This document shows positions 7,816 through 15,295 of a stretch of DNA of 15,295 nucleotides, one piece after another (positions within the stretch are counted from its first letter, which is position 1; each line of letters starts with the position of its first letter). Source of the stretch: Mycoemilia scoparia (Eukaryota > Kickxellomycota > Kickxellomycetes > Kickxellales > Kickxellaceae). The position numbers and the translations under genes are program-made. The DNA lies in the NCBI GenBank assembly GCA_027575805.1, contig JANBPU010000348.1:1-15295 (forward strand). Reading direction: 5' to 3'. The notes below the pieces were generated by a model. The model saw nothing but the letters and a program-made list of their open reading frames with translations, was not told the DNA's origin and searched no databases.

Positions 7816-8160
7816 CTCTTTTGTCTTTGTGTGGGTGGCTGGATGTGAGTGGATGATTGTGGATGCGTGGATGCGTAGAAGGAGGAATTTATGTTGTATG
7901 ACAAGTCTGAGGAAGGGCCACTAGTTTATATAGCCTCCTTTTTTATTGGATAGTTATAGAAACAACACATTTTAAACTTTGTAATAGTCTTGAAGTTTCA
8001 AGATCTGCACGCACAGCCACATTTGTTTGTATATTTTTTAGTTTCTTTACAATTTTTTGTAACCAATAGCCACATTTAAACACGTTTAAAAGATTTTGAG
8101 AACTTTGATTGGAAACAATTTTTACAATTTTGATTTTCTGAAACATTTTCATTTTTCAGG
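7816..8160 (-). promoter_or_regulatory. Promoter and 5' UTR of family gene 2
   Basis: Homologous to the upstream DNA of genes 1 and 3. The TATA box is TATATAAA (7925-7932). The conserved ACATTTTAAACTTTG block and the ATCTTGAAACTT block are present, as is a CATCCA-rich leader ending AAAGACAAAAGAG before the ATG. Recognisable similarity stops near 8160, shorter than for the gene 1/gene 3 pair. Confidence 0.65.
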
Positions 8161-8356
8161 AAAATCTAAAATTTGGACAGAACACTTTTGGTTATCCGAT
8201 GTAAAGGGCGATCTCCTAGAATATTCCTTTTGGAGTTGGATGGATGGATGAATGGATTGAAGGAGGGCGAAGAAAGTATTGGCCAAAAGAAGAATGGCCA
8301 AATTGAATGGGTATTCTTATGGCTCCTGTTTCTTTTACAAAAACATTATGACCAAA

Positions 8357-8458
8357 TGGGTAATGGTTTTTGAAGGGTGAATATTTATAGGGGCAATCAC
8401 AGCTAAATGAATATCTGGTTTTACTAATAAACTTTCACCCTTCAGAAATAATCACCCA
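8357..8458 (+). mobile_element. MITE copy 2
   Basis: Terminal inverted repeats TGGGTAATGGTTTTTGAAGG and CCTTCAGAAATAATCACCCA, internal TATAGGGGCAATCACAG, 102 bp. A TA flanks the right end (8459-8460); the left flank is AA, either a mutated target site or a changed terminus. It lies between family genes 2 and 3. Confidence 0.8.
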
Positions 8459-8608
8459 TATGATAAATAATGATAAAACAGCATTAAATCCAAGGACTAT
8501 AAAAATACAATTGTGGAGCTATATATCAACTAAATATTATCAAATCTTTCAAGCTGCCCAACTTATTTACATTTGCAAAGTACTGAAAATTTGGGCGAAT
8601 AAATGGTT

Positions 8609-8614
8609 TTTATT
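8609..8614 (-). terminator. Poly(A) signal AATAAA of family gene 3
   Basis: AATAAA on the minus strand about 120 bp after the stop, preceded by a block conserved with the 3' region of gene 1. Confidence 0.6.
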
Positions 8615-8731
8615 TAATAATAAAAAAGAAAATGACAAAGATAAAACTCAAAACTTTGGTTATCCAAATCATTTTCTTCAAACCACATTTCTACCCAAAT
8701 TCCTTCTGTGTGTGCACACATGGTATTTGAG

Positions 8732-9334
8732 TTACAGCTTACTCTTAATCAGTACTGGATTTTTATATCCAAGCAAGCTAATACGTCCCTTTGTAACAAT
8801 ACCAAACTGTAAAACACATTCAGCAAATTCTTCCAAAAATGACACAATCCACACATCAAAGCACCCATTGAAATGGACCTTCATTTCAATGTACCACATT
8901 CTGTGAACTGCCATAATACAACGCTGGTGGGCCTCTTTAACATCTTCAAGATCTTCATCCTGAGGTTTATTAGCATCCAAGGCTCGAGTGATATTCCCCA
9001 TCATTAAAAGTGTATTGGAAAAGAAGTTTTCAACTTGGTTATACCTTTCATTGAACCCAGCGATTTCTTCAGCATTTGGTTGATAATAATATTCACCAGT
9101 ACCGTAGTCAGAAATGTGGTATGGCTGTGTTGCATAGATGTAGTCAATACGCCTCTTTTTAAGAATCCCCTTCATACTTTCACGAAATTTTTCTGGGTCA
9201 ACACAATTCTGTTCATCATAGGTAAGCTTGAATGAGTTGAAACCCTTTGCTGGCAGATATGAAATGATTCTGTTGAGTTGATCTTTGCTTAGATCGGAAA
9301 TCTTGGAGGGAAGGGATTGGTATCCTTGAGACAT
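8732..9334 (-). CDS. Family gene 3: unknown multicopy protein
   Basis: The product is 200 residues, closest to gene 1: the first 19 residues differ by a single residue (Ser for Asn), then identity falls to patches such as FKLTxDE, DPEKFxESM, NERYNQVENFFSN, NITRALDxNKPQ-x-EDLE-VKEAH and FLEE. It retains the LQFGIVTKGR...GYKNP C-terminal segment that gene 1 has lost by frameshift, so it is the better model of the intact protein. It contains a Tyr-rich middle (YGTGEYYYQP) not found in gene 2. There is no signal peptide. A donor-like GTAAGC overlaps the last codons and an ACACAG acceptor follows 37 nt later, but so short an intron is unlikely. It sits in tandem with gene 2 on the same strand and inverted relative to gene 1. 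Confidence 0.75.
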   Translation of the reverse strand: MSQGYQSLPSKISDLSKDQLNRIISYLPAKGFNSFKLTYDEQNCVDPEKFRESMKGILKKRRIDYIYATQPYHISDYGTGEYYYQPNAEEIAGFNERYNQVENFFSNTLLMMGNITRALDANKPQDEDLEDVKEAHQRCIMAVHRMWYIEMKVHFNGCFDVWIVSFLEEFAECVLQFGIVTKGRISLLGYKNPVLIKSKL

Positions 9335-9858
9335 CTCTTTTGTCTTTGTTTGGGTGTGGGTGGCTGGATGTGTGTGGATGTGTAGAAGGAGGAGTTTATG
9401 TTGTATGTAAAGCCTGAGGATGGGCCACTGGCTTTTATAGCCCCATTTTTTTATTAGAAAGTCTTAGAGACAACACATTTTAAACTTTGTGAAAATTTTG
9501 TAGTTTCAAGATTTGCATGTATTGCTATTTTTTGTGTATATTTTGGTCTTGTTACAATTTTCTTATAATCAGTACCTTTGCCATAACAAATCATATAAAA
9601 GATTTTAAAGATTTTAATTGGAAATTGTTTTGATAATTTTTGCTTTCTAACACATTTCATTTTTCAAAACAATCAATAAAATAATAAATTTTAAACAGTG
9701 AAAAACATGCTTTTACATATCCAATACTAATAGTTTTCTTTTAGAATAGTTTTTAAGAATTTATAAAAAAACAACAGCCACAAAAGGTTGATATTACAGT
9801 TGAACGGGCAGTGGGTTGGGTTGTATGATAAATATTTTAACTAAAACAGACCAAGAAT
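9335..9858 (-). promoter_or_regulatory. Promoter and 5' UTR of family gene 3
   Basis: Near-identical to the gene 1 upstream region over about 500 bp. TATAAAAG is at 9432-9439 within GGGGCTATAAAAGCCAGTGG, followed by a CACATCCA-rich leader. Homology to gene 1 ends at the terminus of MITE copy 3. Confidence 0.7.
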
Positions 9859-9859
9859 A

Positions 9860-9977
9860 TGGGTAGTTATAATTTTTGAAGGGTGAATATTTACTAGTAA
9901 AACTGGACATCAATTTGGCCGTGATTGCCCCTATAATAATTGGCCACCAAAAGACACCCTTCAAAGATTATTGCCTG
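9860..9977 (-). mobile_element. MITE copy 3 (inverted)
   Basis: 118 bp flanked by TA on both sides (9858-9859 and 9978-9979). Read on the minus strand it matches copy 1 in TGAAGGGTG, TATAGGGGCAATCACGGCC, and GTCCAGTTTTACTAGT, and shares TCTTTTGGTGGCCAA with copy 4. Confidence 0.82.
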
Positions 9978-10229
9978 TATCAAAAATTCAAATCATGATA
10001 ATATCAGCTTTTAAAGATAGAGAAGAAAATATTAAACTTTGGGTGTATTTTTTTGGATAGAAAACAATAAGAGAAGAATAGATGATAGATATATAAATGC
10101 TAAAAAATAAGTGTATGACAACCACAAATAAACATAGACACCTGGAGACCAATTTAATCATGAGTAGTAGTAAGCTGTGGTTATATTTTTTAGAAGCGGG
10201 AGACAAAAAAAGGTTCTTGACTCTCAGAG

Positions 10230-10235
10230 TTTATT
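10230..10235 (-). terminator. Poly(A) signal AATAAA of CCT7
   Basis: AATAAA on the minus strand just after the stop; a second one overlaps the stop itself (10237-10242). Confidence 0.55.
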
Positions 10236-10240
10236 ATTTA

Positions 10241-12301
10241 TTACATCATACGGCCACGGCCTCTACCACGGCCACCCATCATTGGGGCTCCACCACCGCC
10301 ATTCATCATTTGGGCAGCCTCGCTAGTCTGATTAGTCACAGTCTCATCAACACTAAGAATCAAACAAGCAGCCTCAACGGCACTAGAAATGGCATTGGAC
10401 TTGACAAGTGCAGGCTCCCAAACAAACTTTTCCATAAGGTTAGAAACCTTCTCTTCCTCAATATCAACGCCATTCCACATATTGCCCTTTGGATCACGGG
10501 CATGACTAGCTCTCAATTCAGTCAGCAAATCAGTTGTATCGAACCCAGCATTATCGCACAACTGGCGAGGAATGATCTCGAGTGCTTTAGCAAACGCCAA
10601 ATGGATAAGTTGTTGTTTTCCTTCTATGGTTCTGGCATGTTCACGCAGATATCTGCTCAGTTCCATTTCAGTGGCCCCGCCACCCGCAACAATCGTTTTA
10701 TTCTTGATGGCACGACGAACCACCATGATCGAATCATGCAAACTACGCTCAACCTCGTCAATAAACTGCTCAGCACCACCACGCAAGATAATCGTGCAAG
10801 TCTTGGATTGAGGACAGCCCTGGAACAAGTTAAATCTTTGACCGCCGATCTGACGTTCTTCAAACTTCTCGCATGTGCCCAGATGTTTTTGGGGATCAAG
10901 CCCGGTTGTAGTTGATTGGGTTTTAGCGCCAGTGGCCTCACAGACGCGATCCATATCGTCCCTGGGAACACGGCCGGCACAGAAGATATCGCGATCAGCA
11001 AAATACTGGGTGGCCAGATCGCCAATTGGAAGACGCGAGAGAACGACTTTAGCGCCAGTCTTTACAATATCTTCAAGCTTATCGAAAATGATTTGCCATT
11101 CGGCGTCAACCACCGCCTGATAGTCCTTGACCTTTTCAACACGCACTTCAGCGTTATCCTTTTCGGCCTTGAGTTCAAGCTCAACATTAAGGCAGATAAT
11201 CTTGGGGTTTGCAAATAGTTTTGGCTGCTGTTCAAACCCAGCATACGAGAACATTTTCTTGAAAGCCACGCCGTCGACCAACAAAGAGTCCTGCATAGCA
11301 CCGCCCGAGATCTTTTTAACGCCAATCATGTTTTCGTTTAGCTGGGTTTGGTCAAGGCGAAGGACGGCATCGACGACCATCTGTGTAAAAAACTGTTTTT
11401 GAGAGCTGATGACCTTGGATGACATGCTTGTGGCTGCACATTTTTCCAGCAACGAGCGGAAATCTGCGCTACTGGTGCTGGTAGTTTCGTCAACACTGAC
11501 AGAGATCTCTTTGATTCTGTTGGCGACGATTTCTGAGGCCTTTTGGAGGCCCTTCACAATGACGTGGGGGCTGACGCCTTCCTCTACAAACGATTTGACT
11601 TCTTTGAGAATTTCGCCGGCCAGCAAGACAACCGAAGTGGTGCCGTCGCCGACCTCGGCATCCTGGGATCGGGCAATGTCGACTAGAGTGCGAGCGGCTG
11701 GCTGGACGATGTCGAGAAGCTTCATGATCGTGGCACCGTCATTGGAAATGGTGACGCGATCGTTCTTGTCGACCATCAGTTTGTCCATTCCACGGGGACC
11801 CAGGGTTGTGCGGACTGTGTCGCATACTGCCAGGCAGGCTGAAATGTTTGATAGAAGTTGGGGGATACCTTGCGATGTGTCGGTGCCTTCTTTAAGGACA
11901 ACTATTTGTGGTTGCTATTTGTAAAGGAATGTATTTTGGGATTAGAAAATATTTTGTTTGGAATTTATATGAATGAAAAAATGTATACGCAATAACAATG
12001 TTGTATTCTAGGAAAGTTGGCTGGTCGAATTCTTTTTTTTCCCTGTTATTGTTGAGGATTGGCTTGGGTAATGACCACGACTCAATAGATCTCTGTCAAA
12101 TGGAAATTCCAGCCCGACAACAGAGAGCACACACTGGAGTGAATGAGAGACTAAATAATTTGATGCCCATCTGTCTACAATTACATTACAATAGGCCTAT
12201 AGAGAGAGATATTTTAAAGTGGTAGCAGTATTATTACTTACGCCATATCCATAGGGACCAGCAGGTCCACCACCTCTTCCTTGCATTCTACCAGCTGCCA
12301 T
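10241..12301 (-). CDS. CCT7: T-complex protein 1 subunit eta (CCT7), two exons
   Basis: Join of 12301-12242 (20 codons) and 11914-10241 gives 577 residues. This is one of the eight subunits of the cytosolic chaperonin TRiC/CCT, which folds actin, tubulin and other proteins by ATP-driven cycling. Exon 2 reads [20 protein letters not shown], a close match to eta subunits of animals and yeast. Landmarks are TLGPRGMDK (57-65), TISNDGAT (75-82), the nucleotide-binding GDGTTS with its catalytic Asp (109-114), the apical-domain segment [40 protein letters not shown], and [12 protein letters not shown] (429-440). The C-terminus is Gly/Arg-rich ([11 protein letters not shown]), as in human CCT7. The extra N-terminal 20 residues encoded by exon 1 ([13 protein letters not shown]...) are unusually Gly-rich. 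Codon choice is more GC-rich than in the surrounding accessory genes. Identification is secure; the exon 1 join is supported by splice sites, phase and the uninterrupted frame. Confidence 0.95.
11915..12241 (-). other. CCT7 intron
   Basis: A phase-0 spliceosomal intron of 327 nt: donor GTAAGT at 12241-12236, acceptor ACAAATAG ending at 11915, and a CTAAT branch-like motif about 30 nt before the acceptor (11945-11941). The open frame upstream of the internal ATG at 11788 continues exactly to this acceptor. Confidence 0.85.
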
Positions 12302-12962
12302 TTTTAAGTATTATTAAGGTGTTTTTGTAATCGGGAATTAAAATGTGTATAATAAATGAAGAGTTATAAAGAAGACAGAGAAATAATAATAAACTGTTGA
12401 TTAACAACAGAAGTAGCGATGATAATTAGAATAGGCTGGAATAGTTTTGCTTCGGTCAGTCGGTGAGTATGTGGCTTTTTGTAACAACAACAACTAAAGT
12501 TTCTTAATCATTTTTGGCTCTGGTTGTTTACCTGTTTGATTTATTTCTTCCATCAAGATCCAAAGAATAATAGAACTTGATTCCTTGATAGATTATGTGA
12601 TCAAGCGCTTTTTATAAGCACGCACACACACATACACACCCATAATGCCAAGAAACTATGTGCCATTTGGATCAGACTATTTATACTCCAGGCTTTAACC
12701 TTTAAAAAAATCAATAATATAGAGTCAACGGGATATAACAATAATAACCTGCCAGATATTGGGGGTCAGGCTTTTAAGGTTTAGCATGCTTTGTGTAAGC
12801 GGCCATACAATTAACCATACTGATGCTGTTGCTGCTCTATGACCTAGCAATACTATTATCACCTGCCAAAAAATAAGCCAATTCGATCCAAGCTATATAT
12901 TCATACAAAACATTTTTGGTAATCACAACTCACAAACTAACAATACGAGGTCTTCACCCAAA
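12302..12962. promoter_or_regulatory. Divergent promoter region of CCT7 and the Myb-repeat gene
   Basis: 661 bp with no credible ORF. For the Myb-like gene, CTATATAT (12893-12900) about 65 bp before its ATG is a plausible TATA box. CCT7 has no strong TATA. A short CACACA run lies near 12621-12635. I see no RNA gene. Confidence 0.5.
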
Positions 12963-13826
12963 ATGTATCGACTAACCAACAGCACATCAGCTCTCAAAAA
13001 ATGCTGCTACATTAACCCAGTTCTTCGGCACTATGTCAACTCCACATTTTCAAAATCAATCACTGAGGCTGCTGCTGCTGTTATCGAATCAACAACAAGA
13101 GATATAACCAAATTACCACCAAAACACACCTACAAACAATGGACAGCTGCCGAAAAGTCCAAGCTGATAAAACTGGCATCAACTGTACGGTTCAAAGAAG
13201 ATTCGATTGATTGGGAAACAATTGGACAAAAGATGGGCAGGACCGGAAGTTCGTGTTTTTCAATGTACTATGCGATAAATGATTCCAATGTTTATAAAAG
13301 CCATACTGATAGTTCAATATACAACATCTTGACTAATTCCGATAGTAGTGTCAATAAAGCCGGTCGTGTGGATCGTGCTTCGTTGAAGTTGAGGTGGACG
13401 CCACGTGAAATCGAGAATCTTAAAACGGCGGTTGCACTATTTGGACCAAGCGATTGGGAATTAGTATCGGGATATGTTGAAACTCGAGATAAAAGACAAT
13501 GTTGTCAGTGGTGGCATTACAATTATGCATCTCTTGAGCCTAACATTGACAACAGCAATAATGATAATAGCAACTGCTATAGTAGTAGCAGCAGCAGCAG
13601 CAGCAGCGGAACATTGAGAATTAAGGAAAAATATGGTCTGCTTGCTAATGATTTTGATTTTAATTCTACCAACAAACCAAGCATTGACTCAGTATCTATA
13701 CAGGAAGATGATTCTGTGGGACTGAATGCTTGCGTCAGAATTGAATCTGTAGCTAACGACAACAGTCCTAACGTTCCATATAAACCCAGCTCAGATTCAA
13801 TCGCCAATATAAATGACCTCCACAAC

Positions 13827-13857
<31 letters not shown>

Positions 13858-14945
13858 GTGTTGTTAAAGATTATGGCCTTGTGGATATAGACTGGACTCC
13901 AGAACAAGACAAAAGACTGATTGATCTCGTATCCGAACATGGCCGAAGATGGGTCAAGATCCAAAAACTTTTCACCCCACCCGACCTCGAACTAAGATGG
14001 CCTTATCGTACACACTATCAACTAAACTTTAGGTTCAAAAAATTATATAGTCACCAAATGTTTGTGAAGGGCCGGTGGACAAAAGCTGAAGATGAGAAAT
14101 TGATAGAGTTGGTCAAAATGCATGGAACTAAATGGGAAACCATATCTGAAAGCATTCGGACACGGAGTGGTAATCAATGTCGACAACGGTGGCTTTATAC
14201 GCTTCGTGCTAAATACGAACTTCACCAACAGCAAACTCAGGATTCTTTGTCTTCACCATTGAATTCGGCGGTAAAAACTAGTGGCGGTGGTGGTGATAAT
14301 AAAAATAAGTCAATGGCAACAAAGGAAAAGAGCCATGGTGGGGATATTAATGAAGAAAATTCATCAAAGTTGCGAACTGGAAAATGGTCCAAACAGGAAG
14401 ATGAGCGCCTGATAAGTATTATAAAAGACATGAATTCGCAAAACAATAATGATGCTGGTGACAATAAAAAAGTAGAGCTTGTAGTTTCATCATGGCAATT
14501 AGTTGCCCTTAGACATGGAACAAGAACAAAACTCCAATGTCATTATCGGTGGACTCAGCATTTACGTCCAAAAATACTCCTTAAAAATACAAACATCCCA
14601 CGCAGCACTGATTCGGGTTTTGAGCAATGGACTCTAGACGAAGATCGTATTATCCTTGAAATGTGTCGAGAAATTGATAAAAAGAATAAAAAGATTCAAG
14701 ACAATGGTAGTACAGAAAAAACTCATAAGAGTTGTCGTCACCGTCCATATAGTTGGGCTAAAATCAGAGATGCCTTGAAAACTGGTAAACCAACCCATTC
14801 AATTCGTGGCCGAAAATTGATTCTTTATAATATAATGAGAAAACTTGAAATATCAGCTGGAATGGATCCGGAATCACTATCGACTATTGAATTGGCTCAT
14901 AAATTGGCCGCCTCGCCTCATTCAGAAACGTCAACCCAAATATAA
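12963..14945 (+). CDS. Six-repeat SANT/Myb-like protein
   Basis: The product is 660 residues, intronless. Tryptophan-anchored helix-turn-helix repeats are seen at about 58-104 (QWTAAEKSKL...DWETIGQKMGR), 143-190 (RWTPREIENL...DWELVSGYV), 309-361 (DWTPEQDKRLIDLV...RRWVKIQ), 369-419 (GRWTKAEDEKLIELV...KWETISESIRTRSGNQCRQRW, the most canonical), 472-536 (GKWSKQEDERL...QCHYRWTQHL) and 554-626 (QWTLDEDRIIL...SWAKI). Repeats 2 and 3 are separated by low-complexity DNA encoding Ser9, Thr and Asn runs; repeats 4 and 5 by a Gly/Lys linker. Tandem Myb repeats normally bind DNA; the multi-repeat layout recalls SNAPC4/SNAP190 or Bas1-type proteins, but orthology is not established. The first 34 residues hold five Arg/Lys, a His and no acidic residue (MYRLTNSTSALKKCC...RHYVNST), which would suit a mitochondrial presequence. 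Residues 627-660 are a helical tail. Confidence 0.82.
13581..13608 (+). repeat. AGT/AGC triplet repeat encoding poly-Ser
   Basis: In-frame AGTAGTAGCAGCAGC-type run inside the Myb-repeat gene; a length change here would keep the frame. Confidence 0.8.
13827..13857 (+). repeat. ACC/AAC triplet repeats encoding poly-Thr and poly-Asn
   Basis: Adjacent (ACC)n and (AAC)n tracts give the TTTTTNNNNN-like linker before Myb repeat 3. Confidence 0.8.
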
Positions 14946-15026
14946 GAGGACTATCATCATCTTCATTGGCGTTTAGCTCTTTATATTTAATAGAAATAGT
15001 GTGATTTTAGAATAACAATTCCAACA

Positions 15027-15032
15027 AATAAA
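15027..15032 (+). terminator. Poly(A) signal AATAAA of the Myb-repeat gene
   Basis: AATAAA 82 bp after the stop codon, followed by AT-rich DNA. Confidence 0.55.
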
Positions 15033-15104
15033 TACTTTTAATAATAATAATAGTTGTCATCTCGATAACCTTCAAATATTTTCTATAAATAATTATGTAT
15101 AATA

Positions 15105-15202
15105 TGTATCTTAATTTTTGAAGGGTATCTTTTGGTGGCCAAAGACTATAGGGGTAATCACAGTTGATTATCAAGCATTCACCTTTCAAAAATAACCTCC
15201 CA
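15105..15202 (+). mobile_element. MITE copy 4
   Basis: 98 bp, flanked by TA at 15103-15104 and 15203-15204. It has TTTTTGAAGGGT at the left, ACCTTTCAAAAATAACCTCCCA at the right and an internal TATAGGGGTAATCACAG. The outermost left bases (TGTATC) have drifted from the TGGG consensus. Confidence 0.75.
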
Positions 15203-15295
15203 TATGTAAGTGTGTTGTTTTTTGGACCAGGGAAATAGATTGGATTATATTATAAACCAAAAGAAGTAATTTTGAATGGGGACAAATTCAAAAAC

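Noticed and set aside
10097..10915. 272-residue plus-strand ORF
   Set aside because: It is antisense to CCT7 exon 2 and has no recognisable domain; long antisense ORFs arise readily opposite conserved coding DNA.
1..15295. tRNA, rRNA, CRISPR or bacterial operon features
   Set aside because: None was seen by eye. Spliced CCT7, TATA and AATAAA signals show a eukaryotic nuclear locus.

Overview
The window is nuclear DNA from a eukaryote, most likely a fungus and probably an early-diverging one. The evidence is a near-complete CCT7 chaperonin gene interrupted by one spliceosomal intron (GTAAGT donor, TAG acceptor), AATAAA poly(A) signals at the stop codons, TATA boxes about 100 bp upstream of start codons, AT-rich intergenic DNA, and a multi-repeat SANT/Myb protein with low-complexity Ser/Asn/Thr runs. 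The lineage (perhaps Zoopagomycota/Kickxellomycotina) is an inference that I cannot prove from the sequence alone.

Layout from left to right: a dispersed repeat (copy A); a small secreted six-cysteine protein resembling a pacifastin/LCMII protease inhibitor (minus strand); about 1.5 kb of non-coding DNA with a MITE and two hairpins; family gene 1 (plus); repeat copy C; a large membrane-anchored acyl-CoA-synthetase-like protein whose catalytic motifs are degraded (minus); a gene-poor kilobase holding repeat copy B; family genes 2 and 3 in tandem (minus), with a MITE between them and another upstream of gene 3; CCT7 (minus); and, divergently, a 660-residue protein with six SANT/Myb-like repeats (plus), followed by a fourth MITE copy.

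The most unusual content is the three-gene family (about 180-250 residues, beginning MSQ-Y-SLPS-IS-L-KDQLNR). Its promoters, 5' UTRs and first ~26 codons are nearly identical between copies, while the rest of each protein has diverged strongly in sequence and length. Gene 1 also carries a 2-nt deletion that truncates its C-terminus. The family sits among four copies of a ~100-118 bp TA-flanked inverted-repeat element (MITE) and three copies of a second, unrelated dispersed repeat, so this half of the window looks like a duplicating, fast-evolving accessory region next to housekeeping CCT7. I see no operon-like or pathway relation between the genes. CCT7 and the Myb gene share a 661-bp divergent promoter region.
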